A stretch of 64,000 nt of DNA from Bryobacterales bacterium (GTDB taxonomy: Bacteria; Acidobacteriota; Terriglobia; Bryobacterales; Bryobacteraceae), in NCBI GenBank assembly GCA_020847045.1, contig JADLCT010000110.1:39202-103201 (forward strand). The letters are read 5' to 3'. The position numbers and the translations under genes were made by a program. The notes under the pieces were generated by a model. That model was not told the DNA's origin. It worked only from the letters and a program-made list of their open reading frames with translations, and did no database searches. Shown piece by piece: positions 15,829-23,941 of this stretch (position 1 is its first letter; every line of letters begins with the position of its first letter).

Positions 15829-18012
15829 ATGAAACCGGTATGGACTCTCACTGCCGCCGCGCTTGGCCTCTCCATGGCCGCTTTCGCGCAAACCGCCGCG
15901 CCGCCCAAGCCCGCCGCGCCTAAGCCCGCGCCCGGCCGCGCCGCCGTGGCCAATCTGCCCAAGGACATCGCCTTTCCCAAGCTGAACGAAATCAAGGTTC
16001 CCCAAACGCAGCGCTTCGTGCTGGCCAACGGCATGACTGTGTTTCTGCTGGAGGACCACGAACTGCCCACCGTGAAGGCATCGGCCCTCATCCGCACCGG
16101 CACGCGCTATGAGCCGGCGGCCAAAGCCGGCTTGGCCGCCATTACCGCCGAGGTGATGCGCACCGGCGGCAGCACCGCGCGCCCCGGCGACAAGCTGGAC
16201 GATGAGCTGGACCGCCTGGCCGCCACCGTCGAGTTCGGCATGGGCCGCGCCAGCGGAACGGCGTCCATCTCCTGCCTCAAAGAGGACGCCGAAAAAGCGT
16301 TCATCATTCTGGCCGACCTGCTGCAGCACCCGGCCTTTCCGCAGGAAAAGATCGACCTTGAAAAGGAGCAGGCCCGCGCCGGCATCGCCCGCCGCAACGA
16401 CGACCCCATGGGGATTCACGGCCGCGAGCTGCGCCGTCTGGTCTACGGTAAGCTGAGCCCTTACGCCACGCAAGCCGAGTACGCGACGTTGGACGCCATC
16501 ACGCGCCAGGACCTGCTCGTCTTCCACAGCCGTTACTACCAGCCCGAGAACGTCATCCTCGGCGTCTGGGGCGACTTCGACCCGGCGGCCATGAAGGCGC
16601 TCATCGAGCGCACGCTGGGCGTCTGGCGCAAAGGCGGCCATCCGCGCCCGCCGGTGGTCGAGGTGGACCCAACGCTGGCCGCCAAGCCCGGCGTCTACCT
16701 GATCGAGAAGACCGACGTGAACCAGTCCAACATCGGGCTCATCCGCCTTGCCGGCAAAATGAGTGATCCGGACTACTACGACAACACCGTGATGGCCGAC
16801 ATCCTCGGTGGCGGCTTCGCCTCGCGGCTGTTTAACAAGATCCGCACCGAGATGGGACTCGCCTACGCCTCTTCGGCCAGCTACAGCCCCGGCATGGACA
16901 TTCCCGGCACGCTGTCTGTCTTCATCGGCACCAAGAGCGAAACCACCATGAAGGCCATCGAGGCGATGAAGGGCGAGTTGGCGCGCATGGCCGCGGCCGA
17001 GGTGACCGACGCTGAGCTGCGCACCTCCAAGGACAGCATCCTCAAGGGCGAAGCCTTCGACTACGCCTCCACGGGCCAGGTGGTGAGCCGCCTGATGAAC
17101 TACGAATACTACGGCTATCCGGCCGACTTCCTGCAGCGCTTCCGCGCCGGCATCGAGAAGGTAACCAAGGCCGGCGTGCTCGCCTCGGCCAGGAAATGGC
17201 TGCAACAGGACCAGTTCATTCTCCTGGTGCTCGGCAAAACGGCCGACTTCGACCAACCCCTCACCAAGCTCGGCCCGGTAACCCCGGTGGACTACTCGAT
17301 TCCGCAGCCAGAAGGGCCAAAGCTGGACGCTGCCACGCCGCAAGCCGAGCAGGCGGGCCTGGCGCTGCTGGCCAAGGTGAAGGCGGCTCACGGCGGCGCG
17401 GCGCTGGACGCGGTGAAGACGGTTTCGCAGACAGCCGAAATCAAAATCTCCACGCCGCAGGGCGACATGGCCATTCAACAGGAGGCCACCGGCAGCATGG
17501 ACGGCAAGCAGGTGGTGAAAATGATCACGCCCATGGGCGAGATGATGCAGGGCTTCGACGGCGAGCGGGCCTGGGCCAAACAGGGCCCCACGGTGCGTGA
17601 GGCCCCGGCGGCGCAATCGGCGCTGGCCAAACAGTCGGCCGTGCGCGACACAATTTCACTGCTCCAGAACTTCGCCAAACCGGGATACAAGGTGCAAGCG
17701 CTGCCCGGGGAAAAACTCGAAGACAAAGATGTGGCCGCCGTGGCCATCACCCACGAACCCAGCAAAACCACCGTCAAGCTGCTGATCGACCCGGCCACAG
17801 GTCTGCTGGCCGGTAAGAGCTACACGGGCAGCGTCATGGGCCAGCCCGGCACGGTGGTGGAACGCTACCTGGCCTTCGGAGACGTCTCCGGCGTAAAGCT
17901 GGCCACGCACACCGTCATGAGTTTGAATGGCCGCAAGGCCGTCGAGACTACGGTGAAGGAGTGGAAGGTGAACCCGCCGGCCAGTCCGTCCATGTTTAGC
18001 AAACCTCAGTAA
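15829..18012 (+). CDS. M16 family non-catalytic subunit with C-terminal lipoprotein-carrier-like domain
   Basis: A 727-residue exported protein: signal peptide (1-20, SMAAFA then Q), a Pro/Ala-rich linker, then an M16 fold (about 55-490). The HxxEH site is replaced by LAAITAEVMRTGG, so it should not bind zinc. An unusual extra domain covers about 505-727, with strands such as ISTPQGDMAIQQEATG and KTTVKLLIDPATGLLAGK. This domain recalls LolA/outer-membrane-lipoprotein-sorting-type folds found in periplasmic proteins. AGGAGA precedes the ATG, and it follows the catalytic M16 gene by 29 bases. Inactive M16 partners commonly hold substrate for the active subunit; the tail's role is unknown. Confidence 0.87.
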   Translation: MKPVWTLTAAALGLSMAAFAQTAAPPKPAAPKPAPGRAAVANLPKDIAFPKLNEIKVPQTQRFVLANGMTVFLLEDHELPTVKASALIRTGTRYEPAAKAGLAAITAEVMRTGGSTARPGDKLDDELDRLAATVEFGMGRASGTASISCLKEDAEKAFIILADLLQHPAFPQEKIDLEKEQARAGIARRNDDPMGIHGRELRRLVYGKLSPYATQAEYATLDAITRQDLLVFHSRYYQPENVILGVWGDFDPAAMKALIERTLGVWRKGGHPRPPVVEVDPTLAAKPGVYLIEKTDVNQSNIGLIRLAGKMSDPDYYDNTVMADILGGGFASRLFNKIRTEMGLAYASSASYSPGMDIPGTLSVFIGTKSETTMKAIEAMKGELARMAAAEVTDAELRTSKDSILKGEAFDYASTGQVVSRLMNYEYYGYPADFLQRFRAGIEKVTKAGVLASARKWLQQDQFILLVLGKTADFDQPLTKLGPVTPVDYSIPQPEGPKLDAATPQAEQAGLALLAKVKAAHGGAALDAVKTVSQTAEIKISTPQGDMAIQQEATGSMDGKQVVKMITPMGEMMQGFDGERAWAKQGPTVREAPAAQSALAKQSAVRDTISLLQNFAKPGYKVQALPGEKLEDKDVAAVAITHEPSKTTVKLLIDPATGLLAGKSYTGSVMGQPGTVVERYLAFGDVSGVKLATHTVMSLNGRKAVETTVKEWKVNPPASPSMFSKPQ

Positions 18013-18032
18013 CACGCGGATTTTGCTCGCGG

Positions 18033-18038
18033 TACAAT
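18033..18038 (+). promoter_or_regulatory. TACAAT -10 box, leaderless start of the epimerase gene
   Basis: TACAAT is separated from the ATG at 18045 by six bases (ACGCCC), with no Shine-Dalgarno sequence between. Confidence 0.6.
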
Positions 18039-18044
18039 ACGCCC

Positions 18045-18941
18045 ATGCTACGCCGACAGGCTATTGTACTGGGTATCTCCGCACCGTGGCTGGTCAGTTC
18101 CGCCGCGGCCGCGAAACGCATTGACGTCGCGCGCTTAAGCGCTATCTCCGATGAAATCGCTCCCGATCAGGCCGGGGCCATCTCGTTCGCCCGCCAGTAT
18201 GGAATGCGCTGGCTCGAACTACGCTCCAAGAGGGAAACGAAGAAGGAATACTTCCAGCTTCCTCCCGATGAGCTGAAGGCCGACGCCAAGGCCTTCCGCG
18301 AGGGCGGCGTGGGAATCTCCTTCCTGAATACCTCCATGCTCAAGTTCGCCATTCCAGGCGTGGAAACCCTGAATCCACGCCACATGGCCAGCGCCGCGCG
18401 GTACGAAAAGCGCGAGCAGGAGCTCGAATCAGCCATCCGCGCCGCGCATATCCTCGGCGTGTCGAAGGTGCGGATCTTTACCTACTTCCGCGCCAAGGAC
18501 CAGACGGGCATGATGCAGCGCATCGCCGACGACATCGGTCCACTGGCCGCCCGCGCGCGCAAGGAAGGGATCGATTTATTGATCGAAAACGAGAACGCCT
18601 GCAACGTGGCCTCCTGCGCCGAGCTGGTGACGCTGCTGAAGGCGATTCCCGACCGCAACGTGGGCATCAACTGGGACCCCTTCAACGCCGAAAATACGCA
18701 TGAGAAGGCCTACCCCGACGGCTACCAACTGTTGCCGCGCAAGCGCATCGGCAACGTCCAGGTGAAGGGAAAAAGCCTGCTCCCCGCCTACACGCCCATG
18801 GACTGGCCGGGTATCTTCCGCACGCTCGTTCAGGATGGCTATAAAGGCGAGGTCGGCCTGGAAACCCACATCTTCGGCGAGACGCAGATCAAAATGTCTC
18901 ACGAGTGCATGAAGGAGCTGGTGCGGATGGTAGCCTCGTAA
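18045..18941 (+). CDS. Exported sugar phosphate isomerase/epimerase-like TIM-barrel protein
   Basis: A 298-residue protein of the xylose-isomerase-like AP endonuclease 2 superfamily. A short export signal with two arginines (MLRRQAIVLGIS, cleavage near SSAAAA) is followed by a TIM barrel. Its metal-site positions are suggested by LLIENENAC (about 181), VGINWDPFNAENTHE (about 206), VQVKGKS and VGLETHIFGE (about 273). Such proteins interconvert keto sugars or inositol derivatives, but the substrate cannot be read from sequence. A small membrane protein gene follows six bases downstream. Confidence 0.8.
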   Translation: MLRRQAIVLGISAPWLVSSAAAAKRIDVARLSAISDEIAPDQAGAISFARQYGMRWLELRSKRETKKEYFQLPPDELKADAKAFREGGVGISFLNTSMLKFAIPGVETLNPRHMASAARYEKREQELESAIRAAHILGVSKVRIFTYFRAKDQTGMMQRIADDIGPLAARARKEGIDLLIENENACNVASCAELVTLLKAIPDRNVGINWDPFNAENTHEKAYPDGYQLLPRKRIGNVQVKGKSLLPAYTPMDWPGIFRTLVQDGYKGEVGLETHIFGETQIKMSHECMKELVRMVAS

Positions 18942-18947
18942 GCGGAC

Positions 18948-19442
18948 ATGAACAAGTTCGCGGCCATTGGCCTGCTGATCGCCGCCGCGGCGGCAGGCGC
19001 CATCTTCTACTTCAACCGGGGCTCGCAGATCCGCATCGAAGGCTCCATGAAGAAGGTGAGGATGCAGAAGCTGTATGAGAATTCGACGCTGCTCGTCTTC
19101 GATTTCCGCTTCTCCAACCCGGCCAACTTTCCCTTCGTCGTCGCCGAGGTCACCTCGGAGTGCACGCTGGCCGATGGCCGGAAACTGGAAGGCGAGCTGG
19201 TGACCGACGCCGACGCCAAGCCCATCTTCGCCTTCCATGCCCTGACGCTCGGCGACAAGTACAACGAATCGCTGATTCGCAAAAGCCGCGTCGCGCCCAA
19301 GACCACCGAGGACCGCATGATCGCCATGGTCTATCGGACCGAACCGGAGCCGCTCGAAAAGCGTTCCGGCTGTGTCCTGCGCATCCGCGACGTGGATGGC
19401 GCCGTCAGCACCATCGCCGAAACGCCCGGCGCCAGGCGCTAA
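18948..19442 (+). CDS. Membrane-anchored hypothetical protein
   Basis: A 164-residue protein with an N-terminal membrane anchor (residues 4-22, Ala/Ile-rich) and an extracytoplasmic beta-rich domain. The segment VFDFRFSNPANFPFVVAEV resembles the strand pattern of LEA14/WHy-type domains, which bind hydrophobic surfaces, but the match is by eye only. It begins six bases after the epimerase gene and so is probably in the same operon. Its TAA stop overlaps the TAG stop of the convergent acetyltransferase gene in CTAA. Confidence 0.6.
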   Translation: MNKFAAIGLLIAAAAAGAIFYFNRGSQIRIEGSMKKVRMQKLYENSTLLVFDFRFSNPANFPFVVAEVTSECTLADGRKLEGELVTDADAKPIFAFHALTLGDKYNESLIRKSRVAPKTTEDRMIAMVYRTEPEPLEKRSGCVLRIRDVDGAVSTIAETPGARR

Positions 19443-19897
19443 CGCTTCAGGACGAAGTCCGCTTCATACAGGTCATAGGCGGTGCGCCGCATGCCGCTGC
19501 GCTCATAGACGCCTTGCGCGCGGACGTTCTCTTTTTCCACATACAGACGAAGGCCGCAGACGCCGCCGCCGGCCCCGGCGCGCCGCAGCAGATCGGCATA
19601 GAGCGCTTTATACACGCCCTGGCCGCGCGCCTCGGGCGCCACGTAGACGCTCTGAATCCACCAGAACACCCCGTTCCGCCAGTCGCTCCACTCATAGGTG
19701 ACCATCAACTGGCCCACCACCTGGTTTTCCGCCACGGCCACCAGATACCAGCCGCGTCCGGGTTCATCGAACACCGCCCGCACGCCGTCCAGAACGCGGC
19801 CGGGGTCCAGTTCGAGATGCTCGGTTTCGCGGGCCATCAGTACGTTGAACCGGGCGATGGTTTCGGCGTCGTCTCGCGTGGCCGGGCGGATGATCAT
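19439..19897 (-). CDS. GNAT family N-acetyltransferase
   Basis: A 152-residue protein of the GCN5-related acetyltransferase fold. MIIRPATRDDAETIARF is the typical first strand and helix. QSVYVAPEARGQGVYKALYADLL contains motif A (R/Q-x-x-G-x-G/A variant, RGQGVY) for acetyl-CoA binding, and LYVEKENVRAQGVYERSGM is motif B. The acceptor is unknown. An ATG at 19906 would add MAG, but ATG 19897 is preferred because it begins with the canonical strand and has CATAAT seven bases upstream. It overlaps the convergent membrane protein by four bases. Confidence 0.85.
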   Translation of the reverse strand: MIIRPATRDDAETIARFNVLMARETEHLELDPGRVLDGVRAVFDEPGRGWYLVAVAENQVVGQLMVTYEWSDWRNGVFWWIQSVYVAPEARGQGVYKALYADLLRRAGAGGGVCGLRLYVEKENVRAQGVYERSGMRRTAYDLYEADFVLKR

Positions 19898-19904
19898 ACC
19901 GGCC

Positions 19905-19910
19905 ATTATG
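19905..19910 (-). promoter_or_regulatory. CATAAT -10 box, leaderless start of the GNAT gene
   Basis: On the minus strand CATAAT precedes the ATG at 19897 by seven bases (GGCCGGT). It decides between the two candidate starts. Confidence 0.45.
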
Positions 19911-19919
19911 CCAGCGGCC

Positions 19920-19949
19920 GGGCCGGAAAGGCCCCCCTTTCGATTTTTT
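19920..19949 (+). terminator. Candidate terminator upstream of the SPFH operon
   Basis: GGGCC (19920-19924) and GGCCC (19930-19934) form a 5-bp stem with a GGAAA loop, followed by CCCTTTCGATTTTTT. It could insulate the downstream operon from read-through. The short stem keeps confidence low. Confidence 0.4.
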
Positions 19950-20058
19950 GAACCGGGCGGGGCCAGACTCCGTTACACTGTCTGAGTATGTGTTGGCGGG
20001 GTGAGGGTGCGGGCCCACCGGCCCGGCTTGCCACCGCCGGCGTGCAGGAGGGCACATC

Positions 20059-21123
20059 ATGTCGTTCGGCGACACCGTAAAGAGCTTCCTCAAGAAGCAA
20101 TTCATCGACGTCATTCACTGGACCGAGCCTGAGGATGGCATCCTCGCCTGGCGCTTCCCCATGCAGGACATGGAAATCCAGAATGGCGCCAAACTGACCG
20201 TCCGCGAATCGCAGATGGCCCTGTTCGTCAATGAGGGGCAGGCCGCCGATGCGTTTGGTCCGGGGCTGTTCACGCTCAACACGCAGACGCTGCCGCTGCT
20301 GACCAACCTCATGAACTGGGACAAGATGTTCCAGTCGCCGTTCAAAAGCGACGTGTACTTCTTCTCCACGCGCCAGCAGGTGAACCAGAAGTGGGGCACG
20401 CAGCAGCCCATCACCATCCGCGACAAAGAGTTCGGCGCGGTGCGCGTGCGGGCCTTTGGCATCTATAGCTGGCACATCGCCGACCCCAAGGTGTTTCATC
20501 AAAAGGTCAGCGGCACGCGGGACGTCTACCGCTCGGCCGAAATCGAAGGCCAGTTGCGCGGCACCCTCATAGGACGGATGAGCGACGCCTTCGCCGAGAG
20601 CGGCATTCCCTTTCTCGACATGGCCGCCAACCAGCACGAGATGAGCCAGCGCATCGGCGGCTTCCTGGCGCAGTCGTTCGCCGAGATGGGTCTCGCCCTG
20701 GACACCTTTGTCGTCGAAAACCTCTCGCTGCCCGATGAGCTGCAGAAGCGGCTGGACGAGCGCATTTCGATGAACATGATCGGCGACATGGGCCGCTACA
20801 CGCAGTATCAGGTGGCGCAGTCGATTCCGATCGCCGCGGCCAACGAAGGCGGCATCGCGGGCGTGGGCGCGGGCCTGGCGGCGGGCTTTGGCATGGCCGG
20901 CCAGATGACGGCGGCCATGGGGGCGGCCATGCAGCCTCCGCAACCGCCCCAACAGCCTCCGCCTGGAGGACCTCAGGCGCCTCAGGGGGGCGCTCCACCC
21001 GTGGCGCCCGTGGCCGGCGCGGCCGCTGTGTCCGCCGCCGACACGAAATTCTGCCAGGAATGCGGCCAGCGCATTCCGCGTGCTTCCAAATTCTGCACCG
21101 AATGTGGTAAACCACAAGCCTGA
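20059..21123 (+). CDS. SPFH-domain protein with C-terminal zinc ribbon (YdjI-like)
   Basis: A 354-residue protein. Residues about 20-250 form the YdjI/virion-core-like SPFH domain: it starts ILAWRFPMQDMEIQNGAKL, then the RVRAFGIYSWHIADPKVF and FAEMGLALDTFVVENLSLP segments. A Gly/Ala/Pro-rich linker follows, and a zinc ribbon closes the protein (CQECGQRIPRASKFCTECG). No transmembrane segment is seen, so it likely sits at the inner face of the membrane. In Bacillus subtilis the related YdjI works with PspA and zinc-ribbon membrane proteins in membrane stress. It is first gene of a seven-gene unit; AGGAGG lies seven bases before the ATG, and its TGA overlaps the next ATG by one base. Confidence 0.87.
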   Translation: MSFGDTVKSFLKKQFIDVIHWTEPEDGILAWRFPMQDMEIQNGAKLTVRESQMALFVNEGQAADAFGPGLFTLNTQTLPLLTNLMNWDKMFQSPFKSDVYFFSTRQQVNQKWGTQQPITIRDKEFGAVRVRAFGIYSWHIADPKVFHQKVSGTRDVYRSAEIEGQLRGTLIGRMSDAFAESGIPFLDMAANQHEMSQRIGGFLAQSFAEMGLALDTFVVENLSLPDELQKRLDERISMNMIGDMGRYTQYQVAQSIPIAAANEGGIAGVGAGLAAGFGMAGQMTAAMGAAMQPPQPPQQPPPGGPQAPQGGAPPVAPVAGAAAVSAADTKFCQECGQRIPRASKFCTECGKPQA

Positions 21124-21518
21124 TGTCCGGATGCGAATGGGTCGTGGACGCGCGCGGCTGCGACCCTGAATCTCTACGGGATCCCGGCCGCCTGCGGCTC
21201 CTTCTGGAGCGGCTGGTGGCCGATCTGCCTTTGCATCCGGTGGGCGCGCCGCTCTGGCACCAGTTCCCTGGCGAAGGCGGCATCACGGGACTCTGCCTCC
21301 TGTCGGAATCGCATTTCGCCTGTCACAGCTTCCCCGAACATGGTTCTCTGTGCGTGAACCTGTTCTGCTGCCGGCCACGCGCGGAATGGGACTTCACGGG
21401 CTATTTGCAACGTGAATTCGGCGCTTCGCGCGTGGAGGTGCGCCGCATTGAAAGGGATTACGAAAGCGGCGCGGCCTGGGAAAGCGGCGCGGCCCGAAAG
21501 GACATGCCCGCCGCATGA
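21123..21518 (+). CDS. speD: SpeD-like pyruvoyl-dependent decarboxylase (S-adenosylmethionine decarboxylase family)
   Basis: A 131-residue protein. LLSESHFACHSFPEHG contains the self-cleavage pair E62-S63, with S63 expected to become the pyruvoyl group. By position it also keeps His68 and Cys83 (FCCRP), matching the processing and catalytic residues of the Thermotoga maritima enzyme; the Ser at 55 is Thr here. The family decarboxylates S-adenosylmethionine to give the aminopropyl donor for spermidine, although some SpeD homologues have shifted to arginine or ornithine. Starts and stops overlap on both sides (TGATG before, ATGA after), so translation is coupled. It would supply the spermidine-synthase-like protein at the end of the unit. 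Confidence 0.85.
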   Translation: MSGCEWVVDARGCDPESLRDPGRLRLLLERLVADLPLHPVGAPLWHQFPGEGGITGLCLLSESHFACHSFPEHGSLCVNLFCCRPRAEWDFTGYLQREFGASRVEVRRIERDYESGAAWESGAARKDMPAA

Positions 21519-22147
21519 GAACCGCCAGCAACTGCCCCCAGTGCGGCGCCCCGGTGGAGTTTCTCTTCTCCAACGCCGTGCAAACCACCTGTCCGTACTG
21601 CAGTTCCATCCTCGTGCGCACGGATCTTGATCTGAAGCGCGTGGGCGAGATGAGCGATATCGCCGACAACTCCTCGCCCATCCAACTGCGCACCGAAGGC
21701 ATCTACCGCAATCGCGCCTTCCAGGTGGTGGGACGCATCATCTACCTGTATGAGGGCGGCAGTTGGAATGAATGGCACCTCGGATTCCAGGACGGTAAAA
21801 GCGGATGGTTGAGCGACGCCCAGCTCGACTACGCCGTCAGCTTCGCCGTGGGCGATCATCCCCGCATTCCGCCGGAGTCCAACATAGGCCGCGGCTTGCG
21901 GATGAAGGTACGCGATGCCGAGTTGATGGTGACCACCATGACCAAGGCGCGCTACGGCGGCGTCGAAGGGGAACTCCCGTTTGAGTACTGGGACAAAAGC
22001 GAGATGGTCTTCGCCGATCTGCGGTCCAATTCGCGCGGCTTCGCCACCATCGACTACAGCGAGGACCCGCCCCTCTTTTTCATGGGCGAGGCCGTCGGCT
22101 TCGACGATTTGAAACTGCGCAACCTGCGCGAATTCGAGGGCTGGTAA
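21515..22147 (+). CDS. DUF4178 protein with N-terminal zinc ribbon
   Basis: A 210-residue soluble protein. An N-terminal zinc ribbon (CPQCG at 7-11, CPYCS at 26-30) precedes a DUF4178 domain recognised by YRNRAFQVVGRIIYLYEGGSWNEWHLGF and the later SRGFATIDYSEDPP and VGFDDLKLRNLREFEGW strands. The domain function is unknown; it recurs near DUF350, polyamine genes and PspA/SPFH genes. It overlaps speD by four bases and precedes the second DUF4178 gene by three. Confidence 0.85.
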   Translation: MRTASNCPQCGAPVEFLFSNAVQTTCPYCSSILVRTDLDLKRVGEMSDIADNSSPIQLRTEGIYRNRAFQVVGRIIYLYEGGSWNEWHLGFQDGKSGWLSDAQLDYAVSFAVGDHPRIPPESNIGRGLRMKVRDAELMVTTMTKARYGGVEGELPFEYWDKSEMVFADLRSNSRGFATIDYSEDPPLFFMGEAVGFDDLKLRNLREFEGW

Positions 22148-22150
22148 ACC

Positions 22151-23485
22151 ATGGGAGCTCCGGCGCGGCCACGCATCCAATCCAAGGCTCTCGAATGCCC
22201 CAATTGTGGTGGCGCCGTGCAGTTGCGCGGTCTCGCGCATTCGCTGAACGCCGTCTGTCCGCGGTGCATGTCCGTGCTCGACGTGCAACACGAGCAGGTG
22301 CGTGTGTTGCAAAAATACGGCTCTAAGGTGGCCTACGCCACGCCGCTCATTCCCCTCGGCTCGCGGGGAAAATTCAATGGCGTGCTGTTTGAAGCCATCG
22401 GCTTCCAGGTGCGCCGCATTGTCGTGGACGGCACGCCGTACGAGTGGCGCGAATACCTGCTCTTCAATCCTTATCAGGGCTTCCGCTATCTCTCCGAATA
22501 TGACGGCCACTGGAACTTCATTCGCAGCGTGCCCGGCCTGCCTGGCTTTGGCGGCATCGACGGACGCAAGGCCGCCTTCTGGGAAGGCGGCGGATTCAAA
22601 CACTTTCAGCACGCCCAGGCCACCACCGTCTTCGTCCTCGGCGAGTTTCCCTTCCAGGTGCGTAACGGCGACACGGCCGAGGTGGACGACTACATCGCTC
22701 CGCCCAAGGTGCTCTCCAGCGAAATCGTGCCCGGCGAGATCACCTGGTCGATCGGTGAGTACACAACGGGCGATGAGATCTGGAAGGCCTTCCAGTTGCC
22801 CGGTTCTCCGCCCGCGGCCACGGGCGTCTACGCCAACCAACCAGCGCCGGCGGAAGTGAAAGCAGGCTTCTGGACGGCCGCCAGCACCGCCGTGGTACTG
22901 GAGGCGATTCTCGTCGTCATGCTCGTCGCCTGCATGCTCTTCATGAGCGACAAACAGGTGTTCAAACAGAGCTACTTCTTCCGCGCCAACACGCCCGGTG
23001 AACAGTCCTTCGTGACGCCCGTGTTTGAGCTGAAGGGCCGCGCGAGCAACGTCGAAGTGGATCTCGACACCAACCTGCGCCAGAACTGGGCCTACTTCAA
23101 CATGGCACTCATCAACGAAGGCACGGGTCAGGCCTGGGACTTCGGACGCGAGGTAAGCTACTACTCGGGCTCGGACTGGAGCGAAGGCTCATCGAGCGAC
23201 AGCGTGCGCGTTCCCGCGGTCCCCGCCGGCCGCTACTACCTGCGCGTGGAGCCCGAGATGGAAGCCCAGCCCACCAGCGTCTACACCACGGGGCCTCGTG
23301 AGGTGAACTATACGGTGACCATCCGGCGCGACGTGCCGGCTTACTGGCCGCTGTTCCTGGCCATGCTGCTTGTGCCGCTGCCCGCGCTGTTCAAGCTGGG
23401 TAAGAAGTCCAGCTTCGAGGCACAGCGTTGGGCCGAAAGCGACTACGGCTCGGCCACCGGCGGCGGATCGGACGAGGAGGAATAA
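22151..23485 (+). CDS. DUF4178 membrane protein with zinc ribbon and two transmembrane segments
   Basis: A 444-residue protein. A zinc ribbon (CPNCG, CPRCM at about 16-40) leads into a DUF4178 domain (about 55-205; GVLFEAIGFQVRRIVVDGTPYEWREYLLF). Then come a membrane helix (about 239-262), an extracytoplasmic beta-sandwich of about 130 residues (SYFFRANTPGEQSF ... RYYLRVEPEM), and a second helix (about 398-418) before a short acidic tail. Thus cytoplasmic ribbon and DUF4178 are tethered to a periplasmic domain. It is a fusion-type paralogue of the preceding gene and is followed after two bases by a 60-residue membrane peptide gene. Confidence 0.83.
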   Translation: MGAPARPRIQSKALECPNCGGAVQLRGLAHSLNAVCPRCMSVLDVQHEQVRVLQKYGSKVAYATPLIPLGSRGKFNGVLFEAIGFQVRRIVVDGTPYEWREYLLFNPYQGFRYLSEYDGHWNFIRSVPGLPGFGGIDGRKAAFWEGGGFKHFQHAQATTVFVLGEFPFQVRNGDTAEVDDYIAPPKVLSSEIVPGEITWSIGEYTTGDEIWKAFQLPGSPPAATGVYANQPAPAEVKAGFWTAASTAVVLEAILVVMLVACMLFMSDKQVFKQSYFFRANTPGEQSFVTPVFELKGRASNVEVDLDTNLRQNWAYFNMALINEGTGQAWDFGREVSYYSGSDWSEGSSSDSVRVPAVPAGRYYLRVEPEMEAQPTSVYTTGPREVNYTVTIRRDVPAYWPLFLAMLLVPLPALFKLGKKSSFEAQRWAESDYGSATGGGSDEEE

Positions 23486-23487
23486 CC

Positions 23488-23670
23488 ATGCGGCCAGGAT
23501 ACCTGCTCTACGGCTTGCTGCTGATCGGCGGCGCCGGCTACTACAACTTCCGCGGCTTGAGTCTGTCGAACATTAATGAAGTGCGGAACGTGCCCAAATC
23601 GGTGCGCGACAATCCCGGTTCCTACCGGTCGCACTATGGCGGCTACCCGCGATACTTTGGAGGGAAATAG
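23488..23670 (+). CDS. Small membrane protein of 60 residues
   Basis: Sixty residues: one hydrophobic helix at the N terminus (LLYGLLLIGGAGYYNF) and a basic, Tyr/Gly-rich tail (SYRSHYGGYPRYFGGK). I do not recognise a family. The gene is real by context: GAGGAGG (23474-23480) lies seven bases before ATG 23488, it starts two bases after the DUF4178 gene and ends nine bases before DUF350. It is probably a small subunit or tether of the membrane complex encoded here. Confidence 0.7.
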   Translation: MRPGYLLYGLLLIGGAGYYNFRGLSLSNINEVRNVPKSVRDNPGSYRSHYGGYPRYFGGK

Positions 23671-23679
23671 GAGAGGCTT

Positions 23680-23892
23680 ATGATGGAGTTCCAAATCGGC
23701 AATTTGATCAACGCCTTCGTGTACGCGCTGCTGGGCATCGTGCTGTTCGTCATCAGCTTCGCCATCCTCGACAAACTCACGCCCTACGCGCTGTGGGAGG
23801 AGATTGTCGAGCACAAGAACATGGCCCTGGCCATCATGGTGGGCTTTATGTCGCTCGGCATGTGCGTCATCATCGCCGCGGCCGTTCACTAA
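23680..23892 (+). CDS. DUF350 (YjfL-type) membrane protein
   Basis: Seventy residues with two membrane helices (about 10-29 and 47-67) linked by a charged loop, KLTPYALWEEIVEHKN. The pattern, an N-terminal helix ending in DKLTP followed by a helix opening with MALAI, is characteristic of DUF350 units, which occur singly or in tandem. Function is unknown. Conserved neighbourhoods place DUF350 with DUF4178 and spermidine synthase genes, as here. ATG 23680 or 23683 could start it; GAGAGG lies just upstream. Confidence 0.82.
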   Translation: MMEFQIGNLINAFVYALLGIVLFVISFAILDKLTPYALWEEIVEHKNMALAIMVGFMSLGMCVIIAAAVH

Positions 23893-23941
23893 TGCTGGTC
23901 CGCTCACAACCGGGTGCTCGCGCGCGCGCGGCCGGCTCGCC

